Shown here piece by piece: positions 1 to 9,456 of a DNA stretch of 64,000 nucleotides (its first letter is position 1; each line of letters begins with the position of its first letter). Below the pieces are notes generated by a model. The model was given only the letters and a program-made list of their open reading frames with translations. It did not search any database and was not told the origin of the DNA. Source of the DNA: Labilibacter marinus (GTDB taxonomy: Bacteria; Bacteroidota; Bacteroidia; Bacteroidales; Marinilabiliaceae); the NCBI RefSeq assembly GCF_001659685.2, contig NZ_LXYE02000034.1, positions 62,001-126,000 on the forward strand, read 5' to 3'. Position numbers and translations under genes: made by a program.

Positions 1-1184
1 TTCATTTGATAGATTTAATTGAAGAAAAAACGAAGGTGAAATTAAGCCTTTCTACCATAAAGCGAATCTGGAAAAAGGATTATGAAGGAATTCCGCATCA
101 TTCTACTTTGGAGGTGTTTGCCCAGTTTTTAGATTACAAAAGTTGGTTAGAATTTAAGGATAAGAATAAACATATTATCCAGAATATTGAAGAAATAAGC
201 AAGGCGCAACCTAGAGATAAAACAAGGTTTAATAAACGATGGACAATTGTTTTAGGGAGTTTTATAATGGTGGGTTTTGTTTGCTGGTTATTGATGGGCT
301 CTTTTCAATCAAAAGAGGTTTTCTATCATCCCGAAGATGTTAATTTAGCTTGTAAAAACTCCGTTTCTGTTGGAGTGCCCAATACGGTTGTATTTAGTTA
401 TGAGGCAAGCAAGGTTAAAGCTGACAGTTTTTTTATTCAGCAGTCGTGGAATAAATTTAGGAGGGATAAAATACAGCCTACAGGAACACATTTAACCAGT
501 ACTTATTTTTACCCTGGTTTTCATAAAGCAAAGTTAATTGCCAACGATTCTATAATAAAACAAACTGAGGTGATGATTCAAACAGATGGTATGCTTGTTT
601 TATCCAGAGATGGTTATATGGACGAGTCGCCCATTTATATTCGTAAACCATCCATCTTTCCAGAAGGATATATCAGTGTTTCAGAAAATGATTTAAGTAA
701 TCATGGCGTTCTGGTAACGCAGGAATCGTTACTCAGTTATTTTTACGTACAGGATATTAAAGGGCTCAGTAGCCTAGAATATAGCTTTGAAACCAGGTTG
801 AAGTGCGATAGTATAATGAATTTGAATTGTCCGAATATTGATATTGTTATCAATGGAAAGGAGAATATGAACTTCTTTAGGTTAACGATGCCTGGCTGCA
901 TAGGTAAAGCCTCTATGAAAGTGGGACACCAAATGTTATCGGGTAAAAACAATGACTTGTCATTTTTGGGTGTTGATTTATACCATTGGCAGACATTTAA
1001 AATAAAGATTAAGGACGGTTTAGCTAAAGTATTTATCAATGATGTTTTACTAAAAGAACTAACAGTAAACAAAGGGATAGGTGATATAGTAGGATTTAAC
1101 CTTAACTTCTCAGGCACAGGCTCTGTTGACTTTGTTAACTTATCTAATAAGGATGGTCAAACCATTTATAAGAATAATTTCTAG
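1..1184 (+). CDS. Membrane-anchored HTH/PKD/lectin-like regulator, 5' end outside window
   Basis: The frame is open to the window edge: a CAT codon precedes the TTG at position 6. The paralogue at 41121-42362 has about 35 more residues here, so the true start lies upstream. Counting from the TTG, residues 2-25 (LIEEKTKVKLSLSTIKRIW) resemble the helix-turn-helix of the paralogue. Residues 79-99 form one membrane span preceded by basic residues, which puts the N-terminus inside. About 115-195 is a PKD-like beta domain, and about 210-392 is a concanavalin A/LamG-like domain ending in a FKIKIKDGLAKVFIND strand pattern. The architecture suggests a one-component regulator with cytoplasmic DNA binding and periplasmic glycan sensing; this function is inferred. 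The stop overlaps the stop of the convergent oxidoreductase gene by 4 bases. Confidence 0.72.
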   Translation, partial: HLIDLIEEKTKVKLSLSTIKRIWKKDYEGIPHHSTLEVFAQFLDYKSWLEFKDKNKHIIQNIEEISKAQPRDKTRFNKRWTIVLGSFIMVGFVCWLLMGSFQSKEVFYHPEDVNLACKNSVSVGVPNTVVFSYEASKVKADSFFIQQSWNKFRRDKIQPTGTHLTSTYFYPGFHKAKLIANDSIIKQTEVMIQTDGMLVLSRDGYMDESPIYIRKPSIFPEGYISVSENDLSNHGVLVTQESLLSYFYVQDIKGLSSLEYSFETRLKCDSIMNLNCPNIDIVINGKENMNFFRLTMPGCIGKASMKVGHQMLSGKNNDLSFLGVDLYHWQTFKIKIKDGLAKVFINDVLLKELTVNKGIGDIVGFNLNFSGTGSVDFVNLSNKDGQTIYKNNF

Positions 1185-1840
1185 CTTTTCTCTTTTTGTT
1201 CGTTTAATAACTCGGATAATACCCTTTTATACACATAAATAGGTTGAACTCCAGTTAAAGCGCTGGTATTATTAAAAACAACCGTAGGTACAGATGAAAC
1301 ACCCATGCCTTGCCATTTAGCCTCTTGATTTTGAATGTTTTCTTTCGCTTCTGGTTTATCCAATAAGGCCATGGCTTCATCAGTATTTAAATCAATGCTA
1401 TTTATGATTTCGCGCAATACTTCACGTTTGGAAATGTCTTTTTGTTCACTGAAAAATGCTGTAAAAAGAGCCAGTTTTAATTCAGTTTGTTGATTCGATT
1501 TTCTGGCATAATCCAATAAAATATGTGCCTCTCTTGAGTTCACTATTCTCATGCCTTCAAAATAATCAAAGTTGAAGCCTAACTCCGAGCCGTATTGGCT
1601 TAGCTGTTGTTGTACTTGTTTCACCTGTTCGGGCGAAGAACCATATTTTTGCATTATATGTTCTTGTAGATCCTGACCTGATTTTGGCATATTAGGGTTT
1701 AACTCAAAAGGCTGCCATTCAATGTCTATTTGGTCTTTTATACCCAGTTCTTGTATGGCCTTTTCAAGGCGTTTGTAACCTACAATACACCAAGGGCACA
1801 TCACATCTGACACAATATCTAGTTTTATTTTTGCTTTCAT
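1181..1840 (-). CDS. DsbA-family (FrnE-like) thiol oxidoreductase
   Basis: This is a thioredoxin-fold protein of the DsbA/FrnE group. Near the N-terminus it reads DIVSDVMCPWCIVGYKRLE, with the redox CxxC motif CPWC. It also has the helical insertion typical of the family and a late GVSSVPTVVFN segment carrying the conserved cis-proline. There is no signal peptide, so it is probably cytoplasmic. Known relatives are 2-hydroxychromene-2-carboxylate isomerase-like and polyketide FrnE-like disulfide oxidoreductases; the substrate cannot be told. The start at 1840 (MKAKIKLDIVSD) is chosen over an in-frame ATG nine codons upstream because homology begins at KIKLD. It appears unrelated to the neighbouring glycan genes. 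Confidence 0.85.
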   Translation of the reverse strand: MKAKIKLDIVSDVMCPWCIVGYKRLEKAIQELGIKDQIDIEWQPFELNPNMPKSGQDLQEHIMQKYGSSPEQVKQVQQQLSQYGSELGFNFDYFEGMRIVNSREAHILLDYARKSNQQTELKLALFTAFFSEQKDISKREVLREIINSIDLNTDEAMALLDKPEAKENIQNQEAKWQGMGVSSVPTVVFNNTSALTGVQPIYVYKRVLSELLNEQKEKS

Positions 1841-1864
1841 CTTACGCTTGTTTATATGTATATA

Positions 1865-1900
1865 CAAAAAGTGAGCGACCTTGTTCAGTGGTCGCTCACT
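1865..1900 (-). terminator. Intrinsic terminator downstream of the GH29 gene
   Basis: An 11-bp perfect stem (1870-1880 with 1890-1900, GTGAGCGACC type) has a 9-nt loop. Read on the minus strand it is followed by a T run, seen as the A run at 1866-1870 on the plus strand. It lies between the stop of the fucosidase gene and the start of the oxidoreductase gene and separates their transcripts. Confidence 0.8.
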
Positions 1901-1964
1901 ATAATATAATTACGTTTGTAATGAGTTTATAAAACTACGATTGAAATATACTTCGGTTCCTTGT

Positions 1965-3494
1965 CTATCGTGTTTTCTCTATTTTAAGCACATAAGCAAA
2001 GTCGCAAGGTTTTTCTTTTGGGAAAGTGACTTTTAAACTTTGCGGCTGATGCTCCCATGTTAGTTTTTCATCGCTACCTATTAGGCTTATACTTTTGATG
2101 TCGCCAGGGTACAACCTGCCATCAGAACCTAAGGCTTTAATATTAATGCTTTCCTCAGTGGGCCAATCCAATACAATGGCATATACTATGCCTTGCTTTT
2201 GGGTATAACGGATATCTTTTGAGGTATATTGAGGTATCTCAGTTCCGTGCTTTTGCCCTTGTCCGTGATGCCCAGGGTTTTTAATGTAAGCAGGACCTTC
2301 TCCGTAAATAGACCAAGGTGTTGTGCCGTAAATAGCTTCTCCGTTTAAAGTAAGCCAATCGCCCATTTTATATAATTCTTGCTTAATGTTTTCGGCAAAT
2401 GAACCATCCGCTTTAGGAGGAACATTCAGCAATATGCGTCCGTTTTTAGATGTGATGTCAGCTAACATATCAATGAGAATATTGGCATCTTTAACTTTGT
2501 TTGCAGGATTATAAAACCATACAAAAGGCCACGTTATATGCTGTTGCATATTGATATCTGCCATCCAAGGGTCATATTGTATGCCATCCAAATTTCCATT
2601 TTCAATGTCGCGCATAGCCACACCTGGCGGAATATCAAAACTCTTGTAGATGAATTCCACTTCCTTACCCCAATCCTGAGCAGCATTATAATAACTACTG
2701 ATATAATCTAACTGAATATCTTCTCTAATACCATCTATAAATAGTTCTTTTTCGCTTTCGGTTATTTTGCCACCTTCTATCAAATGCTTCTTTTCAGGCC
2801 CAACAGTACCGCCAAAACCTACATCAACCCAAACTAAATCGGGTTGGTACAGCTCATAGCCTTCTTTCATCCTGTCTAACCATCCTTGCAAATATTCTGT
2901 TGTATAGCGTCCTTCTGGTCCATGAACCATAGGTGTACTTCCTCGTCGGGAATAATCTCCTTCTGGATCGAGGTAAGTAGAGTTGCTTTTGCTCATTGGC
3001 CCCCAGAGTGTAGAACTATGAAAAGAGGCCATTAACTTCATATCTCGTTTGCGAATCTCCTTAGCCAATTCGCCGTAGATATCTATTTTAGGCCCTTTTT
3101 GTACGGTATTCCAGTCGGTTATTTTGCTATCCCAATTTAGGCAGCCGTTCACGTGCCAAGCCACAGGACCCGCAAATTGAGCACCTGCTTTTTCAAACAT
3201 ATCTACCCACTCTACGGCATTAAATTTATTGCCTTTCCAATGCTCAATAGCTTTGTGTGCGGGCATTTTAGGTTTGCCCATATCATGCATTACAGATTGT
3301 GCTCCCCAGTGACAATAGATACCAAATTTCATTTCGTCGAGCCATTGCGGAGTGGTGTGATTACGTAACGAAGTCCAATCAGCTGTGTAAGGTTTTGGCT
3401 TAATAGGTGTTTCTTTTTTTACCTCGGTACAGGCAATCGCCAATAAGATAATGCCCAGAAATAAACAGAATTTTAAAATACGAGTGTGTTTCAT
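1965..3494 (-). CDS. GH29 alpha-L-fucosidase lipoprotein
   Basis: This is a retaining exo-alpha-L-fucosidase of glycoside hydrolase family 29. The signal peptide ends in a lipobox (LLAIAC, Cys22), so the mature enzyme is probably a periplasmic or outer-membrane lipoprotein. The TIM-barrel domain starts near residue 40. Typical GH29 landmarks are KFGIYCHWGAQSV, FNAVEWVDMFEKAGAQ, and QPDLVWVDVGFGG with the presumed nucleophile Asp224. At 509 residues it has the barrel plus a C-terminal beta domain. It is the last gene of a minus-strand group with a sulfatase and a giant propeller protein, which fits removal of fucose caps after desulfation. A 282-bp gap ahead of it suggests its own promoter. 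The linkage specificity cannot be read from sequence. Confidence 0.9.
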   Translation of the reverse strand: MKHTRILKFCLFLGIILLAIACTEVKKETPIKPKPYTADWTSLRNHTTPQWLDEMKFGIYCHWGAQSVMHDMGKPKMPAHKAIEHWKGNKFNAVEWVDMFEKAGAQFAGPVAWHVNGCLNWDSKITDWNTVQKGPKIDIYGELAKEIRKRDMKLMASFHSSTLWGPMSKSNSTYLDPEGDYSRRGSTPMVHGPEGRYTTEYLQGWLDRMKEGYELYQPDLVWVDVGFGGTVGPEKKHLIEGGKITESEKELFIDGIREDIQLDYISSYYNAAQDWGKEVEFIYKSFDIPPGVAMRDIENGNLDGIQYDPWMADINMQQHITWPFVWFYNPANKVKDANILIDMLADITSKNGRILLNVPPKADGSFAENIKQELYKMGDWLTLNGEAIYGTTPWSIYGEGPAYIKNPGHHGQGQKHGTEIPQYTSKDIRYTQKQGIVYAIVLDWPTEESINIKALGSDGRLYPGDIKSISLIGSDEKLTWEHQPQSLKVTFPKEKPCDFAYVLKIEKTR

Positions 3495-3776
3495 TTTGTA
3501 GATTTTAATATAAGATTCTAAAGCTTTATTAGATATGAAGCTTCTTACTATTTAGTTTTATGAAAATACACTTTATTGCATTTGTAATAAGGAAATAATC
3601 ACCCTTAATAAGGGGGAAGAAGTTCTGAAGAATTTTCATTCGGGTTAATAGACTTAATAGAATGGTTAAAAGTTGGGGTAATGTGGCTGTAAACCAAAAC
3701 ATGACAAATGAGTCTGCTAAAACTTAATTGCCATGTTATATTGTTTCAATGTTTTGGAGAACTTATTCCAAATCAC

Positions 3777-5357
3777 TTAATCATTCCAGTGTTGTTCGAT
3801 AATATTATTTAAAGCAGGATAGTTTTTATCCGTTTCATTAAGTTCAATTCTTTGTTGCTTTAAGTCCTCTTTCATATCATGAATAATAGTTGCATAATTA
3901 GGGTCGTTATACTTATTATTGAGTTCCTGAGGATCATTTTTTAAATCGTAAAACTCCCAAGCTACAGGTATTTCTTCATCCATTACATCGCTATATCTTT
4001 TACTCCAGTAAAAATTATTTCTTTCGTTTTTAGCCAGATAGTGTTTGTTGTAATAAAGAATGAGCTTGTAATCTTTACTCCTAATACCCAAATGAGCAGG
4101 TACATAATGATGTATCATATGCATCCAATAACGATAGTAGGTGGTGGTTCGCCAGTTTTTTTCTTCCTTTCCTTTTATCGTTTTAATAAAGCTTTTACCT
4201 TGCATATAATTAGGTGCTTTGCCTCCAGCCAATTCAATAATGGTTGGTGCAAAATCAGTATTGTTAATGAGTAAATCACTCACTATACCTTTATCAATCA
4301 TCTCAGGACAATGGATAATAAATGGCATTTGCATAGATTCTTCATACATCCATCGTTTATCAATTAAATCGTGCGCACCCAGCATAAAACCTTGGTCGGC
4401 CGTGTACACAATAATGGTATTATCCCATAAACCCTCTTCTTTTAGGCATATAAATAACCTACCTAAATTATCATCAATACCTTTAACACATCGCAAGTAA
4501 TCTTTTAAATAAGTTTGATAAGCACGGCTAGTTGCTTCGTAGTCTGTTAAGCTACTGTCATTCACGTATTGATCTACATAGGCAGTTTTAAAATGTCTGG
4601 CCGATACCGATGACCCAACTTTATCCTTCAGCTTATTATCCTTTCCTTTGGTAGCAATAGAACCCCAGTTAGGTTGCGTATATAAACTGGCTGGTTCGGG
4701 TACCTTTGTACTTTCTAAATAATCCGTGTAACGAGGAGCAAACTCAAATTTACCATGTGGTGCTTTATAATGGTGCATGATAAAAAATGGCTTCGATTTA
4801 TCAACACGCTTTAAATAATTTAAAGTAGAATTGGTGATTACATCAGAAGAATGTCCTTCAGTTTTAACCTTATTATCTGGCCATTTACCCAATCCTTTTT
4901 TACGAAATGTAGGATTAAAGTATTTTCCTTGTCCTGGCAATACTTTATAGAAATCGAAATGAGTAGGTTCATTTTTTAAATGCCACTTGCCTATAATAGC
5001 CGTTGTGTAACCTAATTTTTTAAGCTCTATAGGTAAGTATTGTTTTGCAGTGTCCAGGGCTCCATCTAAATCTAATATACCGTTTGTTTGAGGATACTGA
5101 CCCGTAATAATTGAAGCTCTACTTGGGGTACAAATAGAGTTGGTACAAAAAGCACTATTAAATAACATTCCATCAGCAGCCAATTGGTCTATGTTGGGTG
5201 TAGGATTTAAAGCACTATAAAATCCGTTATACGCACCAATAGCTTGAGCTGCATGGTCATCGGACATAATAAATATAATATTCGGTTGCTTCTTAATTTT
5301 TGTTTGAGAGCAACTGAATAGAATAATGACAAGGGGAATAATAAGTAACTTATACAT
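3777..5357 (-). CDS. S1 family sulfatase lipoprotein, CTPSR type
   Basis: This is an arylsulfatase-superfamily (S1) enzyme. The formylglycine site is ICTPSRASIITGQ, with Cys76 to be oxidised by a maturase not found in this window. Metal ligands are visible in NIIFIMSDDH and in the later YTADQGFMLG region, where D and Q replace the usual DHG. A lipobox (LFSC, Cys16) marks it as a lipoprotein. The MSDDHAAQAIGAY and NSICTPSR signature resembles enzymes of the N-acetylglucosamine-6-sulfatase-like subfamily S1_11; this assignment is by memory and uncertain. It lies 53 bases after the propeller gene and shares its operon, upstream of the fucosidase. Its role is exo- or endo-desulfation of the PUL substrate. 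Confidence 0.9.
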   Translation of the reverse strand: MYKLLIIPLVIILFSCSQTKIKKQPNIIFIMSDDHAAQAIGAYNGFYSALNPTPNIDQLAADGMLFNSAFCTNSICTPSRASIITGQYPQTNGILDLDGALDTAKQYLPIELKKLGYTTAIIGKWHLKNEPTHFDFYKVLPGQGKYFNPTFRKKGLGKWPDNKVKTEGHSSDVITNSTLNYLKRVDKSKPFFIMHHYKAPHGKFEFAPRYTDYLESTKVPEPASLYTQPNWGSIATKGKDNKLKDKVGSSVSARHFKTAYVDQYVNDSSLTDYEATSRAYQTYLKDYLRCVKGIDDNLGRLFICLKEEGLWDNTIIVYTADQGFMLGAHDLIDKRWMYEESMQMPFIIHCPEMIDKGIVSDLLINNTDFAPTIIELAGGKAPNYMQGKSFIKTIKGKEEKNWRTTTYYRYWMHMIHHYVPAHLGIRSKDYKLILYYNKHYLAKNERNNFYWSKRYSDVMDEEIPVAWEFYDLKNDPQELNNKYNDPNYATIIHDMKEDLKQQRIELNETDKNYPALNNIIEQHWND

Positions 5358-5410
5358 AAAAAGTGGGATTTACATACTCGTAAATAGTTTTGGTATTTAC
5401 GAGTGGTCTG

Positions 5411-8400
5411 TTAAAGCTTTATAAAACTCGTTAGCATTGTTTTGTTAGTTGTGGTAACCGATAAAAGGTAATAACCTTTAGCTAGTTGTGATACGGATAT
5501 CTGTCCTTGATTATTGCCTTCCATTCTTGTAAATGACTGGCTTAAAATCTTCTTTCCTGATAAAGAAATAATTTCAACCTTGGCCGCACTTAAATCATGA
5601 ATTTCAGAGACAATGTTGATATGATGATCGCATGGGTTGGGGTAAACTCTAAGCTCTTTGTAGCTTACCTTTCCTACCGAAACATCTTTAGGTTCAACAG
5701 TAACTTGAATGCTTGAAGATATATTGGTGTTTACGATAGTACCTGTAATGGTAACCATACCTTGAGCTATTCCTTTTACCACACCTTTTTCGTTAACAGT
5801 TGCAATTGCCTTGTCATCGGATTTCCAAATAATATTATTCATGTAAGTTTCTGCAGGGAGAATAGTATAATTCAGGTTGTGAGTTTCGGATTCCAAAACC
5901 GTAACTGCATTGTCTGTTTCAATACTTGTTGGTTTAACTGGCATATTAGGGTTTGGGTCTGTGGATGTGTACCAACCACTTCCATATGTTGATGCGTAGA
6001 ATTTACCTGGCACATAGTTGTCAATGGCGATATCATTAATTCTATCGGACTGACCGTTTCCAGTGTTTATTTTTATCCAGTTTTCTCCAGCATCTTTAGA
6101 TAAATAAGTACCCGCATTTTTACCATTAATACTGGTGTTGGCTAAAGTGGAAATTAGGATGGTATTTGGATCATATAAAGCTGTTTCTATGCGATTGGTC
6201 CACGGATAATCGAATACCTTAGTCCATGTTTGCATGTTATCTTCGCTTACCCAGGCACCGCCATCATCAATACCTCCATTTTTACTTCCTGCAGTAATAT
6301 AAACTTTATTGTCCGCTGAAAAGTGAATGTCGTTGATGCCTTGTGACTTTGAGATGGATTGGGTGGATTCTACTTCATTCCAGTTCTCTCCAAAATCGGT
6401 AGATTTAAATAAACCTCCATCGGCATTTTGGATGGCCACATATATTACTTTGTTGTTTTCTGGATCTATAGCAATTGCAGTAGCGTCTAGTGATTCTGGT
6501 AAGCCGATATTGGAATCCTTCCAGTTGGCTCCTCCATCGCTGGATTTATGAACTCCCCAATGAATCTCTGAATCTCCAACAAATTCAAGACTTTTCGCTT
6601 TTTTAGGAACCACAAAATACATGTTGTCTGGGTTAACCATATCAAAAGTTAAATGTATTTGATGAACAGATTGGTCGCCAGAATGTCCTGTGATATCCCA
6701 ATAAGGTACAGCTTCTCCATGCTCAGCCCAAGTTTCTCCCGCATCAGTAGAACGCATTAATTTACCTTTTTTTGCCTGACGGAAAAATAAAGCATAATGC
6801 TTTGTTGTATCGTACGGGTGCACTGCGTACCAACTCAATGAGTTTTCATCCTCTAATATCTTTTTAAAAGTAGCAGCTTGTGCGCCAGGTCTTACTTTTT
6901 CTCCATCATCATTGGTAACCCAAAGGCTATTTTCTCCTGCAAAACAAAATACCTTGTTGGGCATTAATGGGTGCTGAGAAAACCCATGACCAGGAACATT
7001 GCTATTACCTGCGCCTACATAACTCTCTTCTCCATCAGTGGTGTATTCGTCATCAATATCCAGCCAAGTTTCACCTTTATCATAACTCATTAAGCTAATT
7101 TTAGCCAATTGAGTATGCAGTACAGAACCATCGGCATTAAATTTTACAAAGTTGCAGCCTTTACGTTCGTAAAAGTCACGTTCAATCCATTCCTTTTTAT
7201 ACTTAAGTGAGAGGTTGTTGCCCATGGGGTTACCACGTTGTACCCAATAGTTATAGTCGCTAGAACCAACTTTCCAAGCTTTACCATTTCTATGACAGAT
7301 ATGCCAATTTACACCACCATCTGATGAGCGCCAAACCTGACCAGGCTTAAAGTTATTACGTGAGGCGTTAGAATATTCATTGTTTAAATAAATATTGTTT
7401 ACATCGTTCGGATCTATTTCAACGGTATTAAATCGGATGGTTATTTTGGATGGTAGAGTGGGGTAGGCTGCTTCAAAGTCTTCATCAGTCATATCAAAAA
7501 CGTAAGCCGCACAGTGCATGTAGCTCTTTTTTACATCGCTATTGTTTTGAAACTGTCTCATGTCCAATGCAATGTTTCCACTTATCTTTTGCCACGATTC
7601 GCCTCTATCTACACTTTTAAATAATCCACCTTTGTCATCGGTAATCGTATTGCCATCGGCTTTCCACATGGGGTTACTAATCACAATCATGGTTAAAATA
7701 TCATCTGCTTCGTTATAATGGTAATCCATTGCACGAAGCATATCATAATCGATACCGCTAATCTTTTTGACCCATAAATCCCCTCCATTGGTACTTTTGT
7801 AAAAACCAGTGCTTGTTGAAGCGTATACTATGTTAGAATTTTTAGGGTCTACCAATAGAGTTTCAATACCTGTTTCAGGTTCAAGTCCGTTATTTTTTAA
7901 AATCCATGTTTGTCCTTTATCGGTGCTTTTCCAAATTTTATTTAAACTACCTGCATGAGCTAAAGTTCCCTTGGGCTGCGAGTGAGGGTATAGGTTACTG
8001 CCTAAATTTCTTAATCGGCCACCACCTGCGTACCAAATGTCATCATCTTTAGGGTCAACAGCCACCGCATCAACATATATACCGTCAAATGTAGTAACAG
8101 GTAGTCTTGTCCATTTATGACCTCTATCTTCGGTATAAAATATCCCCTGGTTTCGTTCGTCGGTGCACATGCCAAAATCTGCGTCCAGACGTGAGAAATC
8201 TAAGCTGGTTAATTCTATTGGCCCTCTATAACCTCTTTTAAAGTCAGACTCATCCTCATTTAGTATAGATTCGTAAGTTTCTCCTTTATCCCATGTTCCA
8301 TAGGAGTTTCCCATATTAGGACCTACAAATAACACATTTGGGTCTGTTGGGTGCCAAAACGCCGACTTACAGTTTCCACTCATCCCCGGCCCAAATTGTT

Positions 8401-8986
8401 TCCATACGATGTTGGGGTCAGATTCTACTTTTTTTGTTTTTAAATCGTTCGAAAAACTAGGCTCAACCACCACTTTTTCTATTTTAAAATCATCCAAATA
8501 GTAGTTTGAGTTATTTGTATCGTTAGGTCTAAAACTAAATAAGGCGTACCCTTCGTTAAAATTGCCATTGGAGGTAAATGTTGTTTTATACTGAGTCCAC
8601 TCTGTATCGGCCATAGGGCTAATATTGATATGACCTATTTTAGTTCCAATGTTATCAAACAGCTTAATATTACTAGCAGAATTATCGGTGGGAATAATGG
8701 CTTTGTACCAAAACGAAATTTCGTATGATACTCCTTCTTCCCAATTAATGATTTTGGGCGTGGTTAAATTCCCTTTTTGACTGGCTTCGCTAAATACAAA
8801 ATGTAAACCGTTATTTCCAGTATGTTTGGCTTCTGTTTTAATTTCAAAAGTGGGCATGCCTGTGCTTAAAGTCGAAGCCCATTCAACACTTAAGTCTTGC
8901 TCAAAGCTACTTTCAAAAATAAGTTCGTTGCCCCATAAACAAAATACGATGAGGTTTAAAGTAGTAAGTAAAAAAGCTCGTTTCAT
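5411..8986 (-). CDS. Giant T9SS-exported Asp-box (VPS10/GH74-like) propeller protein
   Basis: This is a secreted protein of about 1190 residues. A signal peptide is followed by a carbohydrate-binding-like beta sandwich (about 20-175). Then come two propellers (about 190-1010) with at least ten Asp-box motifs of the form SxDxGxxW, such as STDKGQTW, SVDRGESW, STDAGETW and SSDGGANW. A Big_2-like Ig domain (about 1020-1100) and a type IX secretion C-terminal domain (VYPNPCDHH onward) complete it. The fold resembles sortilin/VPS10 and GH74 enzymes, which are known to cut glycan backbones. Whether this one is catalytic is inference from its place at the head of a sulfatase-fucosidase operon. The start at 8986 (MKRAFLL) is preferred over 9004. 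A paralogue lies at 29647-32700. Confidence 0.82.
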   Translation of the reverse strand: MKRAFLLTTLNLIVFCLWGNELIFESSFEQDLSVEWASTLSTGMPTFEIKTEAKHTGNNGLHFVFSEASQKGNLTTPKIINWEEGVSYEISFWYKAIIPTDNSASNIKLFDNIGTKIGHINISPMADTEWTQYKTTFTSNGNFNEGYALFSFRPNDTNNSNYYLDDFKIEKVVVEPSFSNDLKTKKVESDPNIVWKQFGPGMSGNCKSAFWHPTDPNVLFVGPNMGNSYGTWDKGETYESILNEDESDFKRGYRGPIELTSLDFSRLDADFGMCTDERNQGIFYTEDRGHKWTRLPVTTFDGIYVDAVAVDPKDDDIWYAGGGRLRNLGSNLYPHSQPKGTLAHAGSLNKIWKSTDKGQTWILKNNGLEPETGIETLLVDPKNSNIVYASTSTGFYKSTNGGDLWVKKISGIDYDMLRAMDYHYNEADDILTMIVISNPMWKADGNTITDDKGGLFKSVDRGESWQKISGNIALDMRQFQNNSDVKKSYMHCAAYVFDMTDEDFEAAYPTLPSKITIRFNTVEIDPNDVNNIYLNNEYSNASRNNFKPGQVWRSSDGGVNWHICHRNGKAWKVGSSDYNYWVQRGNPMGNNLSLKYKKEWIERDFYERKGCNFVKFNADGSVLHTQLAKISLMSYDKGETWLDIDDEYTTDGEESYVGAGNSNVPGHGFSQHPLMPNKVFCFAGENSLWVTNDDGEKVRPGAQAATFKKILEDENSLSWYAVHPYDTTKHYALFFRQAKKGKLMRSTDAGETWAEHGEAVPYWDITGHSGDQSVHQIHLTFDMVNPDNMYFVVPKKAKSLEFVGDSEIHWGVHKSSDGGANWKDSNIGLPESLDATAIAIDPENNKVIYVAIQNADGGLFKSTDFGENWNEVESTQSISKSQGINDIHFSADNKVYITAGSKNGGIDDGGAWVSEDNMQTWTKVFDYPWTNRIETALYDPNTILISTLANTSINGKNAGTYLSKDAGENWIKINTGNGQSDRINDIAIDNYVPGKFYASTYGSGWYTSTDPNPNMPVKPTSIETDNAVTVLESETHNLNYTILPAETYMNNIIWKSDDKAIATVNEKGVVKGIAQGMVTITGTIVNTNISSSIQVTVEPKDVSVGKVSYKELRVYPNPCDHHINIVSEIHDLSAAKVEIISLSGKKILSQSFTRMEGNNQGQISVSQLAKGYYLLSVTTTNKTMLTSFIKL

Positions 8987-9456
8987 TTTTTTAAATATTA
9001 GCAAAACTTAAATGACTGGTACTTATTAAATGATACTCTTGTTGCATCATTATTTATGTTGGTCATCTACGTTTCATGTTTGGGATTTAGTAGATTTTAA
9101 TTTTTGTAGTTTAGGGTGGATTAGGTGCAAAGAAAATATATTTCAAATATGTTCATAATTCGTTTCAGACAAAGGTTAATAATGGATGCTAAAGTCGGGT
9201 ATAAACGGGATAGGGGGTATTTTTACTCGTGAATAAGATGGTATTGTATCACATTTAAAGTATTATTGTCAGTGCATTTAAGTAATAATAAATGGCCAGA
9301 ACGGAATGTCGGTTTCTTACCGTTTAAACTGTTTAAAATATTTTATCTTTATATGTGTAGATAGTTTGTCTCGTATTAAAAAGTCCTTATGGTAGTGAGG
9401 AGTTTTTATTAAGATGGGAGAATTATCATCACACCAATTACTGAAGAGTACTGCTT
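8987..9456. other. Divergent regulatory region between propeller gene and hybrid sensor gene
   Basis: This 470-bp gene-free stretch has to hold both divergent promoters. It contains the candidate operator at 9212-9225. It also has an imperfect direct repeat with a 23-nt offset: CATTTAAAGTATTATT from 9252 and CATTTAAGTAATAATA from 9275. No small reading frame or hairpin stands out. Confidence 0.6.
9212..9225 (-). promoter_or_regulatory. Candidate PUL operator upstream of propeller gene
   Basis: On the minus strand it reads TAAAAATACCCCCT. The same 14 bases occur upstream of susC at 13730-13743. Here it ends 226 bases before the propeller gene start; in front of susC the gap is about 230. Same orientation and near-identical distance suggest a shared binding site, most simply for the hybrid sensor encoded between them. 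Confidence 0.5.

Noticed and set aside
743-1117. 124-residue open frame antisense to the regulator gene
   Set aside because: It lies wholly inside a well-supported gene with domain structure, and its own translation has no recognisable pattern.
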